63,173 bases of DNA. Origin: Amycolatopsis coloradensis. Lineage in GTDB: Bacteria > Actinomycetota > Actinomycetes > Mycobacteriales > Pseudonocardiaceae. A program made the translations under genes and the position numbers. The stretch is taken from positions 7,622,167-7,685,339 of the forward strand of contig NZ_CP150484.1 in the NCBI RefSeq assembly GCF_037997115.1. Reading direction: 5' to 3'. Below the pieces are notes generated by a model that was not told the DNA's origin, did not search any database, and saw only the letters and a program-made list of their open reading frames with translations. This document shows positions 32,144 through 41,260 of this stretch, piece after piece. Each line of letters opens with the position of its first letter. The stretch's first letter is position 1.

Positions 32144-34096
32144 ATGCGTCGTCTCGCTGGCGCTCTCGTCACCGCCTGCACGCTCACCGCCCTCTGCGCC
32201 GTTCCGGTGGCGGCCGCCGAGAGCCCGCCACCGGCCGTCTCGACCCCTCCGTTGGGGTGGAACAGCTGGAACAAGTTCAACTGCGACATCACCGAGCAGC
32301 TGATCCGGGAGACCGCCGACGCCATGGTGTCGTCCGGGATGAAGGCCGCGGGCTACCAGTACGTCAACATCGACGACTGCTGGGCCGAGAAGAACCGCAC
32401 CCCCGACGGGAAGTACGCACCACACCGGACCCGTTTCCCCAGCGGCATCAAGGCTTTGGCCGATTACGTGCACGGAAAGGGCCTGAAACTCGGCATCTAC
32501 ACCAGCGCCGGCACGGAAACCTGCGCGCGGACCATGCCCGGTTCGCTCGACCACGAGGAGGTCGACGCGCGGACGTTCGCGGAGTGGGGAGTCGACTACC
32601 TCAAGTACGACAACTGCCACAACCAGGGCCGCCCCGCGCTGGAGCGGTACACGAAAATGGGCGAGGCACTGAAGAAGACCGGCCGTCCGATCGTCTACGC
32701 CCTGTGCGAATGGGGCGAGAACAAGCCTTGGGAGTGGGGCAAGAGCGCGGGGGCCCAGTTGTGGCGCACCACCGGCGACATCAGCGACACCTGGTCGAGT
32801 ATGACCGGCCTCCTCGACCAGCAGGTCGGCCTGGAAGGCTATGCCGGGCCGGGCGGTTGGAACGATCCGGACATGCTCGAAGTGGGCAACGGCGGCATGA
32901 CCGACACGGAATACCGCTCCCACTTCGCGCTCTGGTCGTTGCTCAACGCCCCGCTGCTGGCGGGCAACGATCTGCGCTCGATGTCCGAAGCGACCAAGAA
33001 GATCCTGCTGAACAAGGATCTTCTCGCGGTCAACCAGGACTGGGGCGGCAAGCAGGGCCACAAGGTCCGCGACGACGGCGACACCGAAGTGTGGGCCAAG
33101 CCGATGTCCGACGGCTCGAACGCCGTCGTGCTCTTCAATCGCGGCGGCGCCCCGGCGACCCTGTCAGCCACCGCAGGCGAGATCGGCGCGCCCGCCGCGT
33201 CCGGCTACCGGGTCCGGGATCTGTGGACCGGCGCGGAGACCGAATCCGCCGGCACCTTGCGAGCCGGGCTGCCGAGCCACGGATCCGCGGTGTTCCGCGT
33301 CTGGCCGTCGCACCAGCCGAATGCCGCGCCGCATACGACGCTTTCCTTGACCTCGCCCGAATACGCGGCCGTCGACAAGCCGTTCACCACGACACTGCGG
33401 GTGTTCAACGACGGCCGGGCGCCGGTCCGGTCGGGCGTGGTGAAGCTGGCGGTCGGCGCGGGATGGAAGCCCGACGGTGACACCGAAGCACGCATTCCCG
33501 CTGTCGCGCCGGGGAAGTCGTGGGAACGGACCTGGTCCATGCGGCCGTCGTCCCCCGGTGGCGACCGGGTCGAGGTCTCCGGCCGGTTCGGCTACCGGAC
33601 GTCCTGGGGTGCGCGGTCGTTGTCCGTGGACGGAAGCGCTCCCCTCGTGAGACCGCCCGCCGCCGGGACGAACGCGCTGTCCAAGGCGGTGTTCATGACG
33701 GCGGACAACGGCTATGGCCCGGTGGAACGCGGGACCAGCAATGGTGAATCGGAAGCAGGCGACGGACGCCGGATGAGCATCGGCGGGGTGACCTACGACG
33801 ACGGGCTGGGCGTCCACGCGCCGTCGAAGGTCCGGCTCTACCTCGGCGGTGGCTGCGCGTCGTTCACCTCGTCCGTCGGAGTCGACGACGAGAAGGCCGG
33901 AGGCAGTGTGGCTTTCGAGGTCGTCGGCGACGGCAAGCGGCTGGCGAACACCGGTGTGCTCAAGCGCGGCCAGGCGGCCGAGAAGCTTTCCGTGCCGCTC
34001 AGCGGGGTTCAGGTGCTCGATCTGGTCGTCACGGACGGCGGTGACGGAGCCGACTCCGACCACGCGGACTGGGCGGACGCCACGCTGCGCTGCTAA
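32144..34096 (+). CDS. Secreted GH27 alpha-galactosidase with NPCBM domain
   Basis: A 650-residue exported glycosidase. Seen: a signal peptide (MRRLAGALVTACTLTALCAV, to VAAAE), then the GH27 barrel beginning TPPLGWNSWNKFNC, nucleophile Asp in YLKYDNC and acid/base Asp in WNDPDML; a beta-sandwich C-domain; a NEW3-type Ig-like domain (VFNDGRAPVRSGVVKLAV); and an NPCBM-like carbohydrate-binding end (SIGGVTYDDGLGVHAPSKV). It would release terminal alpha-galactose from plant oligo- or polysaccharides. ATG at 32144 follows GGAGG. The gene ends at a bidirectional hairpin. Confidence 0.93.
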   Translation: MRRLAGALVTACTLTALCAVPVAAAESPPPAVSTPPLGWNSWNKFNCDITEQLIRETADAMVSSGMKAAGYQYVNIDDCWAEKNRTPDGKYAPHRTRFPSGIKALADYVHGKGLKLGIYTSAGTETCARTMPGSLDHEEVDARTFAEWGVDYLKYDNCHNQGRPALERYTKMGEALKKTGRPIVYALCEWGENKPWEWGKSAGAQLWRTTGDISDTWSSMTGLLDQQVGLEGYAGPGGWNDPDMLEVGNGGMTDTEYRSHFALWSLLNAPLLAGNDLRSMSEATKKILLNKDLLAVNQDWGGKQGHKVRDDGDTEVWAKPMSDGSNAVVLFNRGGAPATLSATAGEIGAPAASGYRVRDLWTGAETESAGTLRAGLPSHGSAVFRVWPSHQPNAAPHTTLSLTSPEYAAVDKPFTTTLRVFNDGRAPVRSGVVKLAVGAGWKPDGDTEARIPAVAPGKSWERTWSMRPSSPGGDRVEVSGRFGYRTSWGARSLSVDGSAPLVRPPAAGTNALSKAVFMTADNGYGPVERGTSNGESEAGDGRRMSIGGVTYDDGLGVHAPSKVRLYLGGGCASFTSSVGVDDEKAGGSVAFEVVGDGKRLANTGVLKRGQAAEKLSVPLSGVQVLDLVVTDGGDGADSDHADWADATLRC

Positions 34097-34102
34097 AGCT
34101 CT

Positions 34103-34140
34103 TGAGTGGTAAGGACGGTTCTAACCGTCCTTACCACTCA
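34103..34140. terminator. GTGAGTGG-family bidirectional hairpin, CT loop
   Basis: An 18-bp perfect stem with a 2-nt CT loop, between the convergent alpha-galactosidase and GntR genes, overlapping the last codon of the latter. The loop is CT where the copy at 30613 has AG. Confidence 0.8.
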
Positions 34141-34833
34141 CGAGTCCCGGCGGCCGTAAGCGGCCAGAAGCTGCTTCTCCGCATCCCGCAGGTACTGCTC
34201 CAGCGCCGTCTCAGCCGGTCCGAAGCGCCCCCGCTCCAGATCCCGCAGGATCCGCTCGTGCCGCTCCAAAAACGGCTCGAAGAACGCCCGCGTGTTCTCC
34301 GCCAGCACGAAGAACAGCCGCGTCTCCGCCAGGACCTGGCGCATCGTAGTGCTGACCCGCTCGCTGTCCGCCAGGTCGCCCACCGCCTGGTGGAACGCGA
34401 TACTCGCGGTCCCGACGGCCTGCCAATCGCCTTCGTCGGCCGCGGCACGGCCCTCCCGGACCGCGGCCTCGATCGCCGACAGATCCACAGTGGACAGCTC
34501 GGCCGCGCGCCGCAGCGCACCGCATTCGGTGACCCTCCTCATCACGTAGAGATCCGAGATATCCTGCGCGGTCAGTTCGCGGACGAATACGCCGCGGTTG
34601 AGTTCGTGCACCGCGAGCCGTTCGTGCGCCAGGAGCTGGAAGGACTCGCGCAGCGTGTTGCGCGAGACGCCCAGTGCGGCGCTGATCGACGGTTCCGAAA
34701 GCCTCGACCCGGGCGGAAAGACGCCTTCGGTGATGCGCTGGCGCAGGATCTCGGCGACCCGTTCCGCTGTGCCGCTCCGTTCGAGCAAGGGTCTGTCGCG
34801 GGCCAGTGTCTCCTCGGCGGCAGGAGTGGACAT
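34138..34833 (-). CDS. GntR-family regulator, FadR/FCD type
   Basis: A 231-residue regulator: winged HTH (RVAEILRQRITEGVFPPGSRL, ISAALGVSRNTLRESFQLLA) and an all-helical FCD ligand domain with candidate metal-ligand His in SIAFHQAVGDL and FLERHERIL. Last gene of the ThDP-hydantoinase operon, 4 bp after the SDR stop. It probably represses the operon by binding the palindrome at 41037-41051. ATG at 34833 or an upstream GTG at 34848 could start it. Confidence 0.9.
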   Translation of the reverse strand: MSTPAAEETLARDRPLLERSGTAERVAEILRQRITEGVFPPGSRLSEPSISAALGVSRNTLRESFQLLAHERLAVHELNRGVFVRELTAQDISDLYVMRRVTECGALRRAAELSTVDLSAIEAAVREGRAAADEGDWQAVGTASIAFHQAVGDLADSERVSTTMRQVLAETRLFFVLAENTRAFFEPFLERHERILRDLERGRFGPAETALEQYLRDAEKQLLAAYGRRDS

Positions 34834-34837
34834 GGCT

Positions 34838-35629
34838 TTACCTGACACCGAGTTCGAAGTCGAGGCTGTACCGGTTGCCCGGCATGGCGCCGGCGGCCTT
34901 GGCGCCGTCGATCGGGAGGGCGACCCCGTTGACGAACCGCGATTCGTCGCTGGCCAGGAAGACCACCGCTTTCGCGACCTCCCACGCCTCGCCGACCCGC
35001 GCCGCCGGTGTGCTCGCGGTCAGCTGGTGTCGCTTGGCTTCGAAGTCCTCCGGCGACGCGAGCGTGCCGCGCAGCATGTCCGTGTCGATCGCGCCCGGGT
35101 TGACCGTGTTCGCCCGGATCCCCTGGTGCGCGTGCGCGACGGCGATCGACTTCGTCATGCCGACCAGCGCGTGCTTGGTGGCGTTGTACACCGGGTCGCC
35201 GGGGCGGCCCATCACGCCGCCGTTGGACGACGTCGTGACGATGCTGCCCGCCTTGTTCGCGATCATGTGCGGCAGTACCGCCCGCGTGCCGAGGAAGGCC
35301 GCGCGCACGTTCAGCGCGAAGATGTTGTCGAATTCCACCAGTGTGGTGTCCACCAGTGGTTTTCCGAGGTGGATACCGACGTTGTTGAACAGTACGTCGA
35401 TCCGTCCGGTTTCGGCGATCACACCGCGCACGAACTCGTCGACCTGGCCTTCGTCAGTGGCGTCCACAAGGGACTGACGGGCGCCTTCGACGGCTTCCGC
35501 GGGCTCGCGGATGTCGCTGGAGAACACGGTCGCGCCCTCGGCGACGAACTCCTTCACGGTGGCGAGACCGATGCCCCTCGCTCCCCCGAAGACCACCGCG
35601 ACCTTGCCAGCCAGCCGGCCCATGCTCAT
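34838..35629 (-). CDS. SDR family oxidoreductase
   Basis: A 263-residue classical SDR: VVFGGARGIGLATVKEF cofactor site, LFNNVGIHLG, catalytic Ser in TTSSNGG, and YNATK active site, all intact. ATG at 35629 follows GGGAGG and overlaps the hydantoinase B stop (ATGA). Expected to oxidise or reduce an intermediate of the operon's catabolic pathway. Confidence 0.92.
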   Translation of the reverse strand: MSMGRLAGKVAVVFGGARGIGLATVKEFVAEGATVFSSDIREPAEAVEGARQSLVDATDEGQVDEFVRGVIAETGRIDVLFNNVGIHLGKPLVDTTLVEFDNIFALNVRAAFLGTRAVLPHMIANKAGSIVTTSSNGGVMGRPGDPVYNATKHALVGMTKSIAVAHAHQGIRANTVNPGAIDTDMLRGTLASPEDFEAKRHQLTASTPAARVGEAWEVAKAVVFLASDESRFVNGVALPIDGAKAAGAMPGNRYSLDFELGVR

Positions 35630-37335
35630 TTCCTCCCTCTCGACGAAACCGCTTTGTAGTCCTCCGGAAGACGCACCAGCGCCTCGGGATCTCCGTGATA
35701 GGTGACCTCGACGCCGTACAGTTCGCGCGCCGCTTCCACCGAGACGTACCCGTCGACGACGTCGGCGAGCACGGCCTCCGGATCGCGCTCGCGTGGGTCG
35801 CCGTAACCGCCGCCTCCCGGGAGGATCACGTTCACCACGTCGTCGGGGCGCAGGTTCACCCGGCTCTTCGACGGCGAGGGGCCGCGGGCCAGCTCGAACC
35901 GGCCCACCGCGCCGTCGTGTCCCGAGTCCACACCGGACGCCGGACGGCGCACCCGGTCGACGTTCCCGTTGACGCTCCACGAGATCTCGCCGCGGGCGGC
36001 CATGGCGGTGCACTGGCCGAGGCCGCCGCGCCATCTCCCGGCGCCGCCGGAATCCGTGCGCAGCACGCGTTCACGCTGGATCAACGGCGCCATCGTCTCG
36101 ATGACCTCGGTCGGCGTGGACCGCAGGCCGCTCGGGAACCCGGTGGTGTTGAGACCGTCCTTGGCCGCCCGTGCGCCGATCCCGCCGGTCTGGAACACGT
36201 TGAGCATGAATTCGCGGCCCTCGGCGTCGGTCCCGCGCCAGATCGTCATCCACAACGCGTCCGCGCTGTGCGCCAAGGCGTTGCCGGGCAAGGCTTCGTG
36301 CAGGGCGGTGATCAGCAGTGAAGGCAGGAAGTGCCCGATCAGGTGCCGCGACGCGACCGGCGCGGGCGGCGTGCAGTTGAGCACCGAGCCCTCCGGCGCG
36401 GTGACGTGCACCGGCCGGAACGAACCCGCGTTGTGCGGCACCTCCGGCGAGATGGCGGCCTTGATTGCAAACGACGCGTACGCCCTGGTGTAGTTCAGGA
36501 CGACGTTGATCCCGCGGCGGCTCTGCGGCGACGAGCCGGCGAAATCGAGGTGGATGTCCTCGCCGTCGATGGTCACGGCGACCTTGAGGACGACCTCTTC
36601 GTCGTCGAACCCGTCGGTCACCAGCTCGCTGGTGTACGTGCCGTCCGGCAGTTTCGCCAGCGCGTCCCGCAGCGCCCGCTCGGAGCGGTTCATGATCTCC
36701 GCGGCGACGTCGTCCAGCGAATCGAGGCCGAATTCCTCCAGCAGCCGCACCAGGCCGGCGGCGCCGACCTCGTTCCCGGTGACCTGCGCGTACAGGTCGC
36801 CGATGGTCTCCTCCGGGGTGCGGACGTTCGCGCGGATCAGCAATTCGAGATCCGCGTTGACCTCGCCCGCGCGGAGGAACTTCATGATCGGCAGGCGCAG
36901 GCCCTCTTCGAAGACCTCGCTGGCCTCGGCGGAGACCAGGCGCCCGCCGATGTCCGGGGCGTGACAACAGGAGGCGAACCACGCGACCAGCCGTCCCCGC
37001 AGGAACACCGGCGTCGCGACGGTGATGTCGTTGATCTGTCCTGCCGTCTGCCACGGGTCGTTGGTGAGCAGGACGTCGCCGGGTTCCAGTGTCTCCGGCG
37101 GGTACGCGGCGACGAAATGGCGCATCCCGGTCGCCATCGCGTTGATGTGGCCGGGCGTCCCGCCGACGGACTGGCCGATCATCTCGCCGCGGGAGTCGAA
37201 CACCGCGCAGGCGAGGTCGAGCGATTCCCGCACCACGGACGAGAACGCCGTGTTGACGAGCGCGTTCTGCTGTTCGGCCAGGATGGAATGCAGCCGGTTT
37301 CCCAGTACCCCGACCAGAATCGGGTCGACGCTCAT
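35626..37335 (-). CDS. Hydantoinase B/oxoprolinase family protein
   Basis: A 569-residue HyuB-type subunit. Seen: the N-terminal RLHSILAEQQNALVNTAFSSVVRES, GQSVGGTPGHINAM, NDPWQTAGQINDI, and the C-terminal LPGGGGYGDPRERDPEAVLADV typical of the family. It works with the HyuA partner in ATP-dependent opening of a cyclic amide or carboxylation of a ketone; which of these is unknown. It overlaps both neighbours by 4 bp. Confidence 0.92.
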   Translation of the reverse strand: MSVDPILVGVLGNRLHSILAEQQNALVNTAFSSVVRESLDLACAVFDSRGEMIGQSVGGTPGHINAMATGMRHFVAAYPPETLEPGDVLLTNDPWQTAGQINDITVATPVFLRGRLVAWFASCCHAPDIGGRLVSAEASEVFEEGLRLPIMKFLRAGEVNADLELLIRANVRTPEETIGDLYAQVTGNEVGAAGLVRLLEEFGLDSLDDVAAEIMNRSERALRDALAKLPDGTYTSELVTDGFDDEEVVLKVAVTIDGEDIHLDFAGSSPQSRRGINVVLNYTRAYASFAIKAAISPEVPHNAGSFRPVHVTAPEGSVLNCTPPAPVASRHLIGHFLPSLLITALHEALPGNALAHSADALWMTIWRGTDAEGREFMLNVFQTGGIGARAAKDGLNTTGFPSGLRSTPTEVIETMAPLIQRERVLRTDSGGAGRWRGGLGQCTAMAARGEISWSVNGNVDRVRRPASGVDSGHDGAVGRFELARGPSPSKSRVNLRPDDVVNVILPGGGGYGDPRERDPEAVLADVVDGYVSVEAARELYGVEVTYHGDPEALVRLPEDYKAVSSRGRK

Positions 37336-39392
37336 ACCGTCACCACCAGGCTGGCATCCTCGCCGACGACACAGCGAGCCCCCGGCGGAACGACCACGGT
37401 GGACTCTCGTTCCTCCACAATGGCCGGTCCTTCGACGCGATCACCCGGCTTGAGCCGGTACCTGTCGAACACCGCCGTGTCGGCAAAGCCACCTTCGGCG
37501 GGGAAGTACGCGGGACGGGTCCCCTTGCGCGCGTCGCCCTCGGCCTCGGCGCCCGCGAGTTTCAGTGTGACCTCGGGCGCCGGGCCGCTGGAGACGACGC
37601 GCCAGTTCAGCACCTCGATCGTGACGTCCGGCCCGGTCCGCCGGTACAGCGTCCGGTAGGTCTCGGTGAACGCGTCGATCAACGACCCCGGCCAGTCCCC
37701 GCCCTCGACCGGCACCCGGATCTCGTAGCCCTGCCCGGAATACCGCATCTCGGCGATCCGGCGGTGCGTCACGTCCGCACCGTCCACACCGGATTTCTCC
37801 AGCAGCTCCGCGCCCTCGGCCTCCATCTCTCCGAACAGCGCGTCGACTTGTTCCCGGGAAAGGTCGAGTACCGCGGAACGCGCCGAACGCACGAAGTCGA
37901 AAGCCAGTGGCGCGGTGAGGAAGCCCGCCGCGCTGAGCACCCCGGCGGCGGGCGGCGCGACCACCTCGGGCGCTCCGAGCGCCCGCGCCACCCCGACGCC
38001 GTGCACCGGTCCGGCTCCGCCGAAGGTGAACATCGGCAGCTTCGCCGGATCCTTGCCGCGTTCGACGGCGTGGACCCGAGCGGCATTGGCCATGTCCTCG
38101 TTGACACTGGTGTGGATGCCCCAGGCGGCCTCTTCGACGCTGACGCCGAGCGGCCCGGCTATCTTCGAGCGGATCGCCTCACGCGCGCCTTCGAGGTCTA
38201 AAGTCATTCCGCCGCCGAGAAAATATCCCGGATCGAGATAGCCGAGCACGAGGTCGGCGTCCGTCACGGTCGGCTCGGTGCCACCTCGGCCGTAACAGAC
38301 CGGGCCGGGCTCGGATCCCGCCGAATCGGGCCCGACGGTGAGCAGGCCGAGCGCGTCGATCCGCGCGATCGAGCCGCCGCCGACCCCGATCTCGATCATG
38401 TCCGTGACCGGTACCTTGACCGGCAACCCGGAGCCCGGCAGCAGCCGGTACTTCCGGTCCACTTCGAACTCGTGCGTCACCAGCGGCGCGCCACCGGAGA
38501 TCATGCACAGTTTCGCCGTCGTGCCGCCCATGTCGAAGGCCAGCAGACCCTCGACGCCGGCGGCCGCCCCGATCGCGGACGCGGCCAGCGCCCCGCCCGC
38601 CGGCCCGGATTCGAGGAGGCGGATCGGGTAGCGCGCGGCGGTGTCGACGGTCGCGATGCCCCCGTTGGACAGCATGATGTGCGGTGACGGCCGCACCCCG
38701 GCCTCGTGGAGGCGTCTCTCCAGGTCACGCAGGTAACGTTCGGTGAGGTCCTGGACGTAGACGCATCCGACCGTGGTCGACATGCGTTCGAACTCGCGGA
38801 TCTCGGGGACGACCTCGCTGGAGAGCGCGACCCGTAACCGGGGCGCGGCCTCCCGCAGCACCTCGGCCGCCCGCCTTTCGTGCGCGGGATTCGTGAAGGC
38901 ATGCAGGAAACAGATCGCGACCGCGTCGATCCCCCTGGCGTCGAGCTCCCGGCCGAGTCGCGCGACATACTCCTCGTCCAGTCCTGTGTGGACGGTCCCG
39001 TCGGCGAGGATCCGCTCGGGGACGTCGAACCGCAGGTGCCGTGGCACCAGCGGGGCCGGCAATTCGATGAGCAGGTCGTACAATTCGTACCGGTGCTCGC
39101 GCCGCATCTCCAGCACGTCACGGAAACCGGCCGTCGCCAGGAGGGCGGTACGCGCTCCCTTGCGTTCGATCAGCGCGTTCGTGACCAGTGTCGTGCCGTG
39201 CACGAACTGCTCGACGTCGCCCGCGTCCAGCCCGGCGTCCGCGAGTGTCCTCTTGAGACCTTCCTCGACCGCGCGAGCGGGTTCGTCGTGCGTCGTCAGC
39301 ACCTTGCCGACGGCGACGACGCCGGACTCGCCGAGAACGCAGAGATCGGTGAACGTGCCGCCGATGTCCACGCCGACGCGGAGCCCGGTCAC
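37332..39392 (-). CDS. Hydantoinase A/oxoprolinase family protein
   Basis: A 686-residue HyuA-type ATPase subunit with the sugar-kinase/Hsp70-like phosphate loop VGVDIGGTFTDLCVLGE, FVHGTTLVTNALIERKG, and the family's LLAFDMGGTTAKLCMISGG second phosphate loop. Length matches the family (about 680-700). ATG start overlaps the ThDP enzyme stop by 4 bp and the end overlaps hydantoinase B by 4 bp. Confidence 0.92.
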   Translation of the reverse strand: MTGLRVGVDIGGTFTDLCVLGESGVVAVGKVLTTHDEPARAVEEGLKRTLADAGLDAGDVEQFVHGTTLVTNALIERKGARTALLATAGFRDVLEMRREHRYELYDLLIELPAPLVPRHLRFDVPERILADGTVHTGLDEEYVARLGRELDARGIDAVAICFLHAFTNPAHERRAAEVLREAAPRLRVALSSEVVPEIREFERMSTTVGCVYVQDLTERYLRDLERRLHEAGVRPSPHIMLSNGGIATVDTAARYPIRLLESGPAGGALAASAIGAAAGVEGLLAFDMGGTTAKLCMISGGAPLVTHEFEVDRKYRLLPGSGLPVKVPVTDMIEIGVGGGSIARIDALGLLTVGPDSAGSEPGPVCYGRGGTEPTVTDADLVLGYLDPGYFLGGGMTLDLEGAREAIRSKIAGPLGVSVEEAAWGIHTSVNEDMANAARVHAVERGKDPAKLPMFTFGGAGPVHGVGVARALGAPEVVAPPAAGVLSAAGFLTAPLAFDFVRSARSAVLDLSREQVDALFGEMEAEGAELLEKSGVDGADVTHRRIAEMRYSGQGYEIRVPVEGGDWPGSLIDAFTETYRTLYRRTGPDVTIEVLNWRVVSSGPAPEVTLKLAGAEAEGDARKGTRPAYFPAEGGFADTAVFDRYRLKPGDRVEGPAIVEERESTVVVPPGARCVVGEDASLVVTV

Positions 39393-41020
39393 GGGGATTC
39401 CTTGCGGTACCAGCGCGGCGAGGTGTTGAGCGGCGGAGCCATCTTCGCGCGAACGACCAGCACGTTGGGCTCGTCGGACTCGACGAACTCACCGAGCAGC
39501 CGCCGGAACGCACGCCCGAATCCGGAAACGCGGTCCGCGTGCACCCCGAAAGACCGCGCCAGGCCGACGAAATCGGGACTGTCCCAGTCGACGCCCCGGC
39601 GCGGCAGCCCGGCGCGATCCTGGTCGTAGCGGAGCATCCCGTAGCCGCCGTCGTCGACGAGGATCACCGTGACCGGCAGCTGTTCCTGCGCCAGTGTGTG
39701 CAGATCGCCGCAGCCGAAAAGGAACCCGCCGTCACCGCTGACGCAGATCGCGCGGCCGACGCCCGCGGCACCCGCGCCGAGCGCGGCGGGGAAGCCGTAG
39801 CCGAGGGTGCCCCAGCCCATCGGATACGCGAGCTTGCGCGGCGCGCGGACGCGATGGAATCCGCCGATCCAGTACCCGGCCACGCACATGTCCGCGACCA
39901 CGACCGCGTCCTGCGGCAGCACCTCGTCCAAAGTGGACAGAAGGTCCGCGGCCTGCGGCTCCTCCTCCTTGATCCGCCGCCGGACCCGGGCGGAGACCTT
40001 GGCGAGCCTGCCGACGAGTGCCGCGATACCGGGCCGTTCCTCGACTTTCAGCGCCTCGACGAGCACCCGGGCGTCACCGACCAGCGTGATGTCCGGCCGG
40101 TAGTTCTTGGCCGCGTCGTCCGGGTCGACGTTGATCGCGATGAGCTTCTTCGGCTGCGGCATCAGCCAGTTCTGCGTCATCAGCCCGTCGAAGTCGGTGC
40201 CGATCGCGAGGACGACGTCGGCCTCGTCCCACAGCGCGCCGACCTCGGGCGCGTGCACCGGATTCGGGGCGAGGCAGGGATGATCGACCGGCAGGAGCCC
40301 GCGAGCGCCGAACGTGGTGAGCACCGGCGCGGCCAGCCGTTCGGCGAGTTTCCCGATCGCCTCGCCCGCGTCGGCGCGCAGGGCGCCGCCGCCCGCCCAG
40401 ATCAGCGGCCGGTCGGCGGCGGCCAGGAGCGTCTCGGCCTCGGCGAGTTCCGGGATCTCGAACGGCCGGGCGTGCGACCGCGGCGGGCGGCGCGCGGGCG
40501 TCCGCTCCGACAGGAAGTCGGCGGGGATGCCGAGGTAGACCGGCCCGCTCTGCGGCTGAAGCGCGAGCCGGGCCGCGCGATGGAGGGTGGCGGCGACCTG
40601 GTCGGCACTCGTCACGGTGAACCCGGCCTTGGTGACCGGCGCGAACATCGCCTGCTGGTCCGACGACTCGTGCAGCACGCCGCGGACCACGCCCGGCCGC
40701 CGGAGCGTGGACGGGATGTCGGTCGCGATGATCAGCACCGGCGCGGCCGACGCCATGGCCTCGCCGACGGCGGCGAGCGTGTTCGCGGCGCCGGGCCCCG
40801 TGGTCACCAGCGCGACGCCGAGCTTCCCCGTGGCGCGGGCGTACCCGTCGGCGGCGTACCCCGCCGTCTGCTCGTGCCGGACCCCGACGAGCCGGATGTC
40901 CGTATCGGCCAGCGCCTCCCATAACGGCAGGTTGTGCACGCCGGGGAGACCGAAGACGACTTCGGTCCCCAGAGCGGTCAGCGCGTCGGCGAGATGCTGG
41001 GCTCCGGTGGGTGCAGGCAC
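39389..41020 (-). CDS. Thiamine-diphosphate-dependent enzyme (acetolactate synthase-like)
   Basis: A 543-residue ThDP enzyme with the three-domain fold. Seen: catalytic Glu in VGVRHEQTAGYAADGYAR, central domain around LIWAGGGALRAD, and the ThDP/Mg site GDGGFLFGCGDLHTLA running to LVDDGGYGML, where the usual Asn-Asn (NN) is Asp-Asp. It could decarboxylate a 2-keto acid or cleave/join C-C bonds. First gene of the five-gene operon; GTG at 41020 has little Shine-Dalgarno (GGCGAG) and may be read from a leaderless mRNA. Confidence 0.88.
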   Translation of the reverse strand: MPAPTGAQHLADALTALGTEVVFGLPGVHNLPLWEALADTDIRLVGVRHEQTAGYAADGYARATGKLGVALVTTGPGAANTLAAVGEAMASAAPVLIIATDIPSTLRRPGVVRGVLHESSDQQAMFAPVTKAGFTVTSADQVAATLHRAARLALQPQSGPVYLGIPADFLSERTPARRPPRSHARPFEIPELAEAETLLAAADRPLIWAGGGALRADAGEAIGKLAERLAAPVLTTFGARGLLPVDHPCLAPNPVHAPEVGALWDEADVVLAIGTDFDGLMTQNWLMPQPKKLIAINVDPDDAAKNYRPDITLVGDARVLVEALKVEERPGIAALVGRLAKVSARVRRRIKEEEPQAADLLSTLDEVLPQDAVVVADMCVAGYWIGGFHRVRAPRKLAYPMGWGTLGYGFPAALGAGAAGVGRAICVSGDGGFLFGCGDLHTLAQEQLPVTVILVDDGGYGMLRYDQDRAGLPRRGVDWDSPDFVGLARSFGVHADRVSGFGRAFRRLLGEFVESDEPNVLVVRAKMAPPLNTSPRWYRKESP

Positions 41021-41027
41021 CTCGCCG

Positions 41028-41057
41028 ATAGTGCCAGATCGTTCAACGATCCAGCAA
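41028..41057 (-). promoter_or_regulatory. Candidate promoter with a GntR operator in its spacer
   Basis: Read on the minus strand: TTGCTG (41057-41052), 18 nt, CACTAT (41033-41028), then 7 nt to the GTG at 41020. The spacer contains the palindrome GATCGTTGAACGATC (41037-41051), 7-bp arms around one base, the size and shape of FadR-subfamily GntR sites. Binding there would block RNA polymerase. Confidence 0.6.
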
Positions 41058-41071
41058 CCACCGCGCGGCGC

Positions 41072-41110
41072 CTCGTGAGTGGTAAGGACGGTCAGGGCCG
41101 AGGGGGCCCT
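41072..41110. repeat. Degenerate GTGAGTGG half repeat and small hairpin
   Basis: CTCGTGAGTGGTAAGGACGG matches one arm of the hairpins at 30613 and 34103, but the returning arm is lost; it is followed by AGGGCC-N5-GGCCCT. It lies upstream of the ThDP operon, unlike the intact copies. Confidence 0.55.
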
Positions 41111-41260
41111 AGGTATCTACGTGGCTTCCGGCTGAGGGTCGGTCCCGGTCCGGTCCAAGTGCCGAGTGGGCGACCCGCATGACCAGGACCGAAGGTTCCC
41201 ATCGCTGCATCAGACGCGGTGAAGGGAGCCTCCACCCCACCACCGACCCCACCCACGAGC

